Position numbers and translations under genes: made by a program. From WTGJ01 sp965237765 (GTDB lineage: Bacteria > Chloroflexota > Anaerolineae > Aggregatilineales > Phototrophicaceae), in the NCBI GenBank assembly GCA_965237765.1, contig OZ250157.1:1302001-1366000 (forward strand): 64,000 nt of DNA, in the 5' to 3' direction. The notes under the pieces are model-generated. The model was given only the letters and a program-made list of their open reading frames with translations. It did not search any database and was not told the DNA's origin. Below are positions 1 to 6,911 of this stretch, in pieces. The stretch's first letter is position 1. Each line of letters begins with the position of its first letter.

Positions 1-1
1 C

Positions 2-1129
2 GCGCTGAGCGTGTTGGGTGCTGAGATATTGGACCGTTTCGAGAACCTGTGTGTACCAGCGGGCATTTTAGGGGCGACGAAGCGTTGTGTGTGGCTTTTG
101 CCGCTCGAAGAAGTGGCGGAAAACGCAGGTGCCCTGATCGCTGTGCTGGCGGCGCTGGGGATCACGCTGCATGCCCGGTCGGGCGCGGAATGGCGAGCGG
201 TGGGGAAGCGTACGCTGGTGGCGCTCGGCCTGGCCGCACTGGTGCTCTACGCATTGGGCTGGCTAATCATGCCGCCGGCCCAACGCATTTTCCTGGATAA
301 CCGTCCGGCGATACTGACCGTACAGGGCGTTGAGCATGATCCTCTGGTCGCGGGAGAGGAGATAAAAATACAAGTTGAGCTAACGGCCCGCAAAGCGTTG
401 CCGGCGCCGATCGGTTATTCGTTGCAGTTGACCGACTCTTTGAACGGAGAGGTGCTGGCATCTGTAGATCGGTGGTCGAAACGCCGGCCGGAGCGTTGGC
501 CGGTGGAGGAGGTGGTAGCGCAGGAGCTGACGCTCCATATCCCAGAAGATGCGCCAGTGAACCGCGTGCTCTGGTTGGCGATGAGTCTCTGGTGGCATGA
601 TGGCGTGAATTTTTCGCCGCTGTCTCTTGACGCTGGCGAGTGGCAGCAAGTAACGGAGACACTCGTCAAGATCTCGGAAGTGATCTTGCAGGCGCCGACG
701 GTGGAAGAGATGGAAGATGTGGGCAATACCTTCGCGACGGGTTTCACCCTTTTGCGCGCGGATTACCCCACTACAGCGCGGGCAGGGGAAGAATTTGCGG
801 TCACTTTCCATTGGCAAGCGGAAGCGGCTGGGCAAGAAGATTGGCAACAGTTCTTGCATTTCACCCATGAAGAAAGCGGCGCGCTCTGGAATCACGACCA
901 GCCGCCACTCGGCGAACGCCTGCCGACGCACCTCTGGTATACGGGATTGGTAGACCAGGAGCGCTGGCAATTCACCCTGCCGGAAGATCTGGCGCCAGGT
1001 CGCTATCAGGTCCACACCGGCCTGTACCGTCTGTCGGATTTGCAGCGCGCGCCGGCCTGGGATGCGGCGGGGTTGCCCTGGCCGGAAGCGAAAGTAGCGC
1101 TGGGCACGATCGAGATCGTCGCGCCTTGA
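2..1129 (+). CDS. C-terminal part of a membrane protein with extracytoplasmic beta domain (5'-truncated)
   Basis: The frame is open to the window edge, so the gene starts upstream. A GTG at 11 is the first possible internal start, but no ribosome-binding site can be judged. Two hydrophobic segments (about residues 39-52 and 67-86 counted from the GTG) are followed by a long soluble region rich in alternating hydrophobic residues. That region has the look of the beta-sandwich tails found on Chloroflexota membrane glycosyltransferases; the DUF2723 protein at 34645-36543 ends in a similar type of tail. I infer the C-terminal part of a polytopic glycosyltransferase-like or hypothetical membrane protein whose soluble tail lies outside the membrane. 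No catalytic motif is visible in this fragment. Confidence 0.6.
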   Translation, partial: ALSVLGAEILDRFENLCVPAGILGATKRCVWLLPLEEVAENAGALIAVLAALGITLHARSGAEWRAVGKRTLVALGLAALVLYALGWLIMPPAQRIFLDNRPAILTVQGVEHDPLVAGEEIKIQVELTARKALPAPIGYSLQLTDSLNGEVLASVDRWSKRRPERWPVEEVVAQELTLHIPEDAPVNRVLWLAMSLWWHDGVNFSPLSLDAGEWQQVTETLVKISEVILQAPTVEEMEDVGNTFATGFTLLRADYPTTARAGEEFAVTFHWQAEAAGQEDWQQFLHFTHEESGALWNHDQPPLGERLPTHLWYTGLVDQERWQFTLPEDLAPGRYQVHTGLYRLSDLQRAPAWDAAGLPWPEAKVALGTIEIVAP

Positions 1130-1230
1130 ACGGCACTGCCGGGGAAACGGTTGTTTGCCCAACCGGCCCGGTTGCCCAACCGACATGCATCCATATACTG
1201 AATCGGGAGTGGAAACGGAAGCAGCGGCAT

Positions 1231-1989
1231 ATGCCCGAAGAATTTGGCGGCTTCCCGGCCGCCAGCCAGCAATTCCTGGCGGAGCTGGCTGCCAACAACC
1301 GGCGCGAATGGTTTCAGGAGCAGCGCGAGCGCTATCAGCGCGACCTGCTGGCGCCGGCGCAGGCCTTCTGCGTCGCCCTTGGTGAGCAGCTGCAAGCGAT
1401 TGCGCCCGGCATCCGCTATGACCCGCGCGCGAATGGACAAGGCTCGCTGCTGCGCATCCAACGCGACACGCGCTTCTTACGGCCGCGAAGTGCCGGCACG
1501 CGCTTCAGCCGCGACAAATCGCCCTATAAGACCGTCGTCGGCATACTCTTTTGGGAAGGGCCGGGCAAGAAGATGGCACATCCCGCTTTCGGCTTTGAGT
1601 TGAGCGCGGCCGGCGCGCGCATGATGGCGGGCATGTTCGCCTTCGATAAAACGATGCTCGCCGCCTACCGCGCCGCCGTCGCTGATAGCCAGCGCGGTGC
1701 TGAATTGGAGAGGGCCATCGCCGCCCTGCGCGCCGCCGGCGAATATGAAATCAGGGGCGAGCGATACGCGCGGGTGCCGGCGGGGTATGCGGCCGACCAC
1801 CCGCGCGCGGATTGGCTGCGCTATAAGAACCTGTACGCCGCTATGCCGCCCATCCCAGCGGCGCTCATCACGACGCCTGAATTGGTGGAGCATTGCCGCG
1901 TGCTCTGTGAAGGGGCGGCGCCCTTATTCGCCTGGCTGGTAGCGCTACAGTCGGGTACGGAAAATCATTTCATCGTAGGAGGTGGCTGA
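1231..1989 (+). CDS. DUF2461 domain protein carrying an in-frame 30-bp repeat
   Basis: The protein matches the DUF2461 (TIGR02453) pattern: an N-terminal FLAELAANNRREWF block, the RDTRF...DKSPYKT block and a C-terminal arginine-rich segment. Function of the family is unknown. I chose ATG 1231 because the family begins near here and a purine-rich stretch precedes it; the frame is open further upstream to 1126. Residues 83-92 (LRPRSAGTRF) are one unit of the dispersed repeat. It lies exactly inside the family-conserved RDTRF-SRDKSPYKT block, so TRF is present on both sides of the insert. At 252 residues it is longer than the usual ~210-220. The stop overlaps the next gene's ATG (TGATG), indicating translational coupling. 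Confidence 0.85.
   Translation: MPEEFGGFPAASQQFLAELAANNRREWFQEQRERYQRDLLAPAQAFCVALGEQLQAIAPGIRYDPRANGQGSLLRIQRDTRFLRPRSAGTRFSRDKSPYKTVVGILFWEGPGKKMAHPAFGFELSAAGARMMAGMFAFDKTMLAAYRAAVADSQRGAELERAIAALRAAGEYEIRGERYARVPAGYAADHPRADWLRYKNLYAAMPPIPAALITTPELVEHCRVLCEGAAPLFAWLVALQSGTENHFIVGGG
1471..1506 (-). repeat. dispersed 30-bp repeat, one unit, inside DUF2461 gene
   Basis: One unit in reverse orientation, bracketed by ACGCGCTTC on both sides (1476-1484 region and end of unit). The bracketing 9-mer encodes the family's own Thr-Arg-Phe, so the uninterrupted gene can be reconstructed by removing exactly 30 bases. Confidence 0.85.
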
Positions 1990-2417
1990 TGCGTCTCTGG
2001 CCGTTTAAACGACGCCGCGCGCTCCCAGCAGGCGCCGCAAGCGCATTGCGCGCGGGCGAATTCCCGCCGAATGAATGGCAAATCGGCGCCGATTTGGAGC
2101 AGTGGTTGCCGCAACGCGCCGCGCGATCGCAAACCAGGCGTGCCCAAGCGAGCAGCGGGCGGGGCTCCTCCATGGTTCTATTGCTGGTGCTCGTGGCGGT
2201 GGCCGCGCTGGTTTATTTTGTTTTCTTGGCGCCGGAGGGAGTGAACCTCTCGACCATCTGGAATAATATCATCACGGCCATCAGAAATATATTCTTGGGT
2301 CCGAGCGCTGACACCGAAGGCACAACCGAAACCGAAGCTGAGAAACATGTCGCGCCAGCCAAGCACGCGCCGCCCGCCCTGATCACCTCTACGCCGATAC
2401 CCGCCGCCGAGAGCTGA
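1989..2417 (+). CDS. small single-pass membrane protein of unknown function
   Basis: This 142-residue protein overlaps the preceding stop by one codon position (TGATG). It has a basic N-terminus, one clear transmembrane helix at about residues 61-81, a short amphipathic region and a Thr/Glu/Pro-rich tail. The arginine-rich N-terminal side suggests it stays in the cytoplasm with the tail outside. No family is recognised. It is tightly coupled to the DUF2461 gene and followed after 7 bases by a methyltransferase gene, so the three are probably co-transcribed. Confidence 0.7.
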   Translation: MRLWPFKRRRALPAGAASALRAGEFPPNEWQIGADLEQWLPQRAARSQTRRAQASSGRGSSMVLLLVLVAVAALVYFVFLAPEGVNLSTIWNNIITAIRNIFLGPSADTEGTTETEAEKHVAPAKHAPPALITSTPIPAAES

Positions 2418-2424
2418 GCGCCAA

Positions 2425-3195
2425 TTGCGCGGGGAACGCTACGATAGCACGCGGCAGGCCTGGGAGGATATCTGGGCGAATGCCAACGTCCCACGCGAAC
2501 TGGCGACGATGCGTTACCCGCGCGCGCAGGAAATCCTCCGCGCGTACCTCCCCTGGTTGCCGCGCGATGGCGTCATTTTGGAGGCGGGTAGCGGCCTCGG
2601 CGCGGTGCTGCTGACCCTGCAGCCGCTGGGTTACCGCGTCCATGGTCTGGATTACGCATTGGGCGCGTTGCGCGCGACGCGGGAATACGAAGCGAGCCTG
2701 CCGCTCACCGCCGGCGACGTGCACCAGCTGCCCTACGCGACGGGCTCGCTGGCGGCTTACCTTTCCTTCGGCGTGCTGGAGCATTTTGAGCAGGGGATGG
2801 CGCCGGCCTTACGCGAGGCTTATCGTGCCCTGCGGCCGGGCGGATTGCTCGTCTTGACGATCCCCTATCCGAATTGGTTGGAGCGCGCGGTGCGCTGGCG
2901 GAAGCGGCGGCGTGGTGGCAGCGGTTTGCGCGATGATGATTTCTACGAGAGCGCCTACGATGCGCGCCAGCTACGCGCTGAAGTGGAAGCGGCCGGCTTC
3001 ACCATCCGGAAGGTCTTGCCGACCTCACACGCGTACACCTTTTGGGGGTTGGGGCCGCTCTTCCGCGCGCCGGGCTACTATGAGACGAATGGCCTGGCGC
3101 GGCTCTGCGGTCGCATTGCGCGCTGGCTCTTGCCCTGGCCGCTGAATTTTAACACACTGGTGCTTGCCGCGAAACCGGAAACGGACGTGTCTTAA
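2425..3195 (+). CDS. class I SAM-dependent methyltransferase
   Basis: Motif I is ILEAGSGLGAVLLTL (about residues 51-65), followed by the acidic post-motif GLDYA, a motif II region around GDVHQLPYATGS, and LRPGGLLVLTIPYPN, as in UbiE/Methyltransf_11-type enzymes that methylate small molecules or lipids. The substrate cannot be read from the sequence. The frame gives a TTG start at 2425 (7 bases after the preceding stop) without a strong Shine-Dalgarno. The frame remains open upstream, so the true start is uncertain. A basic, tryptophan-containing C-terminal region may contact membrane or substrate. It is the last gene of the plus-strand set beginning before the window. Confidence 0.85.
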   Translation: MRGERYDSTRQAWEDIWANANVPRELATMRYPRAQEILRAYLPWLPRDGVILEAGSGLGAVLLTLQPLGYRVHGLDYALGALRATREYEASLPLTAGDVHQLPYATGSLAAYLSFGVLEHFEQGMAPALREAYRALRPGGLLVLTIPYPNWLERAVRWRKRRRGGSGLRDDDFYESAYDARQLRAEVEAAGFTIRKVLPTSHAYTFWGLGPLFRAPGYYETNGLARLCGRIARWLLPWPLNFNTLVLAAKPETDVS

Positions 3196-3402
3196 TGATT
3201 TAACGGTGATGTATTAACCTTTGCGCGGACCCACTTTGAACAGAACAACTGATCTTGCGCGCCTCGGGCGTGCTCCGCTCTCGCCCCACTCCTCCAAAAG
3301 AGCTAGTCAGTGTAGATAGCATGGGTGGTAGTATGGCGTCGCCCCTTTCCTTCGTTCGCGTCGGCCCGTGGCGCTTCCTCTCCGCGCTTTGTGGGGTTAA
3401 TG
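3196..3402. other. intergenic region with no convincing gene
   Basis: I see no coding region that I believe, no terminator with a T-tract and no convincing promoter. Short open frames here have no ribosome-binding site and no recognisable protein. Confidence 0.5.
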
Positions 3403-3651
3403 TTAAGGCGTGTCCACTTCAGCGGATTTATATTTCAGCAAACGATAAAGCCCTTTAGATGGTTTGTAAATCTTGTCAGGATATTTTTCGATAAGTTTCC
3501 AGACGCAACCGTTGATCGTCTTGGGATGAAAGGTGGGATCTGATTCCTTAATTATTGATAGCAGTACTGACCAACAGAGACCCTCTGGATGCTGTTCCAG
3601 CAACTCCAATGCTATTGCGTTTATGCGTCCTGTAACGGTGGATTTGTTCAT
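3403..3651 (-). CDS. small winged-helix domain protein
   Basis: The protein has 82 residues, is basic and predicted helical. It has the pattern LLEQHPEGLCWSVL ... TINGCVWKLIEKYP ... YKPSKGLYRL, which resembles the winged-helix domain found at the N-terminus of some restriction-type proteins. I recall this resemblance and have not searched it. Here the domain stands alone. Base composition is lower in GC than the neighbours, suggesting recent acquisition. It may be a DNA-binding regulator or the surviving N-terminal piece of a larger restriction-associated gene. No clear Shine-Dalgarno precedes the ATG at 3651, so the call is moderate. Confidence 0.6.
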   Translation of the reverse strand: MNKSTVTGRINAIALELLEQHPEGLCWSVLLSIIKESDPTFHPKTINGCVWKLIEKYPDKIYKPSKGLYRLLKYKSAEVDTP

Positions 3652-3818
3652 TTTCTATAAAAAGGTTATCCATCACCATCTACCCGAAGTGCACACAACA
3701 ACTTATACCCCTATAACTATTCCTTGCCCGCCTTCTCTAAGTCAGCAATGATGAATTTATTCATCTTTCGGGTTTAGACTATCACCGGTTTCCTTTCAGA
3801 AGCGGCAGTTACATTTGA

Positions 3819-3903
3819 CGGAGAGGGTGGGATTCGAACCCACGACGGCTTTCGCCGTACTCGCTCTCCAAGCGAGCGCATTAGGCCTCTATGCTACCTC
3901 TCC
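3819..3903 (-). tRNA. tRNA-Ser (anticodon GGA)
   Basis: On the minus strand the 7-bp acceptor stem GGAGAGG (3897-3903) pairs with CCTCTCC (3820-3826), with discriminator G at 3819. The D arm, a CTCGC/GCGAG anticodon stem with loop TTGGAGA (anticodon GGA), a long GC-rich variable arm typical of serine tRNAs, and a T arm with GGTTCGAATCC are all present. The 3' CCA is not encoded. It reads UCC/UCU codons. Confidence 0.96.
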
Positions 3904-3977
3904 GTGAGCATTCGAGCATCGAATGCTGGAGCAATCTAGTGTCGATTGCCTCGCCATATTAGCAATGAGGCCACCAC

Positions 3978-4115
3978 CGCGCTAGCGCGTGCTGGCACCA
4001 TGCAGCCGTAAGAAGCGCGTGCTGGCACCATGCAGCCGTAAGAAGCGCGTGTTGGCACTTCGCAGCGCGAGCTGGCACTTCGCAGCCGCAAGACGCCGTA
4101 AGACGCACGTGCTGG
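3978..4115 (+). repeat. dispersed 30-bp repeat cluster upstream of the selenoprotein candidate
   Basis: About four to five full or partial units run head to tail. They carry the shared core GCGCGTGCTGGCAC and GCCGTAAGAA, with variants CACCATGCAG and CACTTCGCAG in the middle. The cluster ends about 40 bases before the ATG at 4157 and is probably not translated. Confidence 0.9.
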
Positions 4116-4156
4116 GGTATGCTTGTGCTGTGAGGGATCAAGAAGGGAGGCGCGGT

Positions 4157-4744
4157 ATGCCTTACATCCGACAGGTGAGTGACGCAGAGGCACAAGGCGC
4201 CGCCAAACGTGAACTGGATGCGGCGCGGAAGCGTGCCGGTGGCCGCGTCTGGAATATCGTGCGCATCATGACGCCCAATCCCGCTGCCCTGCGCGCTTCC
4301 ATGAGCCTCTATAGTGCGTTGATGTTCGGCGAATCGCCCCTGACTCGCGCGCAACGGGAGCTGCTGGCCGTCGTCGTCAGCCGCGCCAACGATTGCCGTT
4401 ACTGAATCCACGCCCATGCCCACGACCTCCGTGCAGAGGTGCCGGGCGAGGATGTCGAGGCGGCGGATGCCTTCGTGCACCAGGTCGCGCGGGATTGGCG
4501 CGGGGCGGAGCTAAGCGCGGCCGAGCGGTCGCTTTGCGAATTCGCGGAGCGCCTCTCGCAAGACACCGGCGCGATGGGCGAGGGTGATATCCAGGCGTTG
4601 CGCGCGCAGGGCTGGGATGACCGCGCCATCCACGACGCCACGCAAATCATCGCCTATTTCAATTACATCAACCGCGTGGCCGACGCGCTGGGGGTCGAGC
4701 CAGAAATTTTCGTGCGCCCCTGGGGGGAAAGCGACGGTCGATGA
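4157..4744 (+). CDS. peroxidase-related AhpD/CMD-family protein, probable selenoprotein with in-frame UGA
   Basis: Read through the TGA at 4403-4405 this is one 195-residue frame. Both halves match the peroxidase-related branch of the AhpD/carboxymuconolactone-decarboxylase family: SPLTRAQRELLAVVVSRAN before the UGA, and an AIHDATQIIAYFNYINRVADALG C-terminus after it. The redox centre of this family is CxxC followed by His residues. Here it reads C80-R-Y-U83-I-H-A-H, with UGA exactly at the second, peroxidatic cysteine (AhpD Cys133 position). The start ATG 4157 has GGGAGG 6 bases upstream. A SECIS-like hairpin follows the UGA (4418-4447). The alternative is a TGC/TGT to TGA nonsense mutation giving an 82-residue stub. 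The unbroken homologous frame downstream argues against old decay. Expected role: thiol/selenol-based peroxide reduction. Confidence 0.8.
4418..4447 (+). promoter_or_regulatory. SECIS-like hairpin downstream of in-frame UGA
   Basis: A lower stem GCCC (4418-4421) pairs with GGGC (4444-4447). A symmetric 3x3 internal loop and an upper stem ACCTC (4425-4429)/GAGGT (4436-4440) close a six-base loop CGTGCA. The loop begins 24 bases after the UGA and has G as its second base. Both features fit the published bacterial SECIS consensus (apical loop 16-37 nt from UGA, G in the first two loop positions). It lies within the coding sequence, as bacterial SECIS elements do. The fold is by eye only. Confidence 0.6.
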
Positions 4745-5159
4745 CCAGCATCGAGAACCCCGACGTCGCGCGGGTGTTCGACCGCTACCCGGAGCCCATG
4801 CGCAAGAAGCTGCTGCACCTCCGCCAGATCATTTTGGACACAGCGTCGGAGACAGAGGGTGTCAACGAACTGGAGGAGACCCTGAAGTGGGGAGAGCCCA
4901 GCTACCTAACAGAGGGCGGTAGCACAGTCAGAATAGGCTGGAAGAAAAAGGCGCCGGAGCAGTACGCGATCTATTTCAATTGCAACACTTCACTGGTCGA
5001 CACGTTCAGAGGCGTCTACGGGAATACATTCAACTTTGAGGGCACCGAGCCATCGTCTTCGGTGAAACCGACGAGCTACCCACCGACGAGTTGAAGCACT
5101 GCATCTCACTCGTTCTGACATACCATCGTGTGAAGCACTTGCCATTGCTGGGTGTTTGA
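4741..5159 (+). CDS. DUF1801 (YdhG-like) protein, frameshifted near the 3' end
   Basis: The first 100 residues match the DUF1801 fold: LHLRQIILDTA, LEETLKWGEPSY, VRIGWKKKAPEQYAIYFNC and TFNFEG. After NFEG, at about 5040, the expected family ending continues in another frame (GHRAIVFGETDELPTDELK ... LVLTYHRVKHLPLLGV) to a TGA at 5157-5159. In the current frame translation ends at 5094. The break lies in a short G run (GAGGGCACC); one extra G would restore the full protein. This is either a real single-base deletion or a homopolymer error. The start overlaps the stop of the selenoprotein candidate (ATGA). Function unknown; some relatives are annotated as iron-chaperone-like. Confidence 0.75.
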
Positions 5160-5176
5160 ACGCTCCGTGCGCCCCT

Positions 5177-5191
5177 GGGGGGGGGGGGGGG
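5177..5191. repeat. 15-base poly-G tract
   Basis: Fifteen consecutive Gs follow CGTGCGCCCCT. The same string CGTGCGCCCCTGGGGGG occurs at the 3' end of the selenoprotein candidate (about 4712-4728), where the run has six Gs. The longer tract may be a slippage hot spot or an assembly artefact. Confidence 0.8.
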
Positions 5192-5262
5192 AATCCGGAC
5201 GTAGCACTCGCGCAGCCGTCTGCACGCAAAATGTCGTTTAAGTCATGGATGAGGAGATACTG

Positions 5263-6163
5263 ATGAACGAGCCGGCCGGGAACATCCGCCCAGATTGGGT
5301 ATCGGACGAGATGTACCCGTTTGAAAGTCGTTTTTTCCACACGCTCGATGGTCATGAGCTGCATTACGTGGACGAAGGTGCCGGTGCGCCGATCGTATTC
5401 GTGCATGGCAACCCATCCTGGTCTTTTGAATTTCGGCACCTGATCCGGGGCTTGCGGTCTGATTTCCACTGTGTAGCGCCAGATCATATCGGTTTCGGGC
5501 TCTCCTCCCGCAGTGAGCGATGGGAGGATTACCACCCCAAGGCGCATGCGGAGCGGCTCGCCGCGCTGCTCGAACAACTAGATCTTCGGGAAATCACGCT
5601 ATTCCTGGTGGATTGGGGTGGCCCGATCGGGTTGGATTTCGCACGGAAGCGGCCAGAGCGGGTCAAGCGGATTGTGATTGCGAACACTTGGTGCTGGCCT
5701 GTGGCGGATGATCGATATTATGTGATGTTCAGCGCTTTCATGTCGAGCTGGATCGGGCAACTCTTCATCCAACGTTTCAATATGTTCGTGAATCAGGTCA
5801 TGCCCATGGCGGTCGGGAACAAAGGCTGCCTGACGGCGCCGGTGCTGGAGCACTATCGCCAGGCGCAACCGACACCGCAAGCGCGGCGCGGCTGTGCGGC
5901 CCTGCCGGGGCATATCGTGGGGGCGACGGATTGGTTGGCGAGCATCTGGGGTGAGCCGGGCGAAATTCGCGGGGAAGCCGACGCTCCTATTTTGGGGCTT
6001 CAAAGACATTGCGTTTCGGGAGAAGGAACTCGGGAGGTGGAAATCCGAGTTGCAGGATTACGAGTTACACGAATTCCGGGACTGCGGACATTTCCTGGCG
6101 GAAGAGGCGCCGGAGCGGATGCTGCCAGCACTGCGCTCATTCATGGAAGCGCGGGGTCGCTGA
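5263..6163 (+). CDS. haloalkane dehalogenase-like alpha/beta hydrolase, frameshifted
   Basis: The N-terminal three quarters carry HGNPSW (oxyanion region), APDHIGFG and the nucleophile elbow VDWGGPIGL, with Asp as nucleophile followed by Trp, as in haloalkane dehalogenases that hydrolyse C-halogen bonds. After about 5965 the matching ending continues in another frame: KPTLLFWGFKDIAF (acid Asp) and RDCGHFLAEEAPE (catalytic His), to a stop at 6161-6163. The shift falls in the G run CGCGGGGAAG; removing one G restores a full-length enzyme of about 300 residues. Without correction the frame ends at 6186 with a nonsense tail and no catalytic His. Start ATG 5263 is preferred over 5245 because GAGGAG lies 7 bases before it. 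Confidence 0.8.
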
Positions 6164-6164
6164 A

Positions 6165-6884
6165 TCAGCGGCGCAAAATGCGGTAGGCATTCAGCGCGCC
6201 GCTGGCGCCATCGGCCGCGAAGGATTGCGCCAGCGAGAGGCCGCTGGCGGCGACTAGTTCACGCTCCTCTGCTCCATCGAAGTGATGGCAATAGCGGATG
6301 GCGCCCGCGGCGACATCCCCCCAAGGCAGCAGGAAATCATTCGCTTCGACCTGATCGGCGAAGGCGGGCGGCCAGGGTAGGGTGCGGCCGCGGAGGCGTG
6401 GATCCGCACCGAAACGCCAGAAAGTGACGATGAGGACGCCATCGGCGCTCAAGCGCTCCCCCAAGGCGCGCAACAGGGCGGCGCGGCGCGCGCGGGCCGG
6501 GATGTGGTGCAGGACGCCCAGCAGGGCGATGAGCGGATAGCGGCCGTGGCGCGGTGGGTCGCTGCTGATATCACGCCATTCGAGGCGAGTCTTCGCCATT
6601 GGGAAGGTGCGCAGGGCGCGGGCTGCTTCGCGCAGGAGGGGCAGACTGGCGTCGACGGCGTGGTAGTGGAGCGGCGCGCCGGCGGGGTTGGCGCCCGCCC
6701 AGAAGCGCCCGAAGCGGCCGTTGCCGCAACCGACATCGAGCAGGCGCGCGCGGCCGCGGAGCAGGGGGAGCAGCTGTTGCCAGCCGGCCCAGGCCTGGCG
6801 GCGCGTGCGCGCGAAATCGGCCGCGTGGCGCTGGTAAAAGGAGCGGTTGATGGCCAGCAGGCGGCGGGCGGTGTCGATATTCAT
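6165..6884 (-). CDS. SAM-dependent methyltransferase, Trm9/ALKBH8-like
   Basis: 239 residues. The N-terminal FYQRHAADFARTRRQAWAGW pattern, motif I LLDVGCGNGRFGRFW (about 48-62) and the HAVDAS acidic loop resemble the methyltransferase module of Trm9/ALKBH8 that acts on tRNA wobble uridine derivatives in eukaryotes. Bacterial members are uncharacterised. The central LLGVLHHIPARARR segment is the motif IV region. The gene ends two bases beyond the convergent dehalogenase-like gene. Substrate is unproven; a generic class I methyltransferase is the fallback. Confidence 0.8.
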   Translation of the reverse strand: MNIDTARRLLAINRSFYQRHAADFARTRRQAWAGWQQLLPLLRGRARLLDVGCGNGRFGRFWAGANPAGAPLHYHAVDASLPLLREAARALRTFPMAKTRLEWRDISSDPPRHGRYPLIALLGVLHHIPARARRAALLRALGERLSADGVLIVTFWRFGADPRLRGRTLPWPPAFADQVEANDFLLPWGDVAAGAIRYCHHFDGAEERELVAASGLSLAQSFAADGASGALNAYRILRR

Positions 6885-6911
6885 ACAGGAAGTGTAGTAC
6901 GGGCGGCGCGT

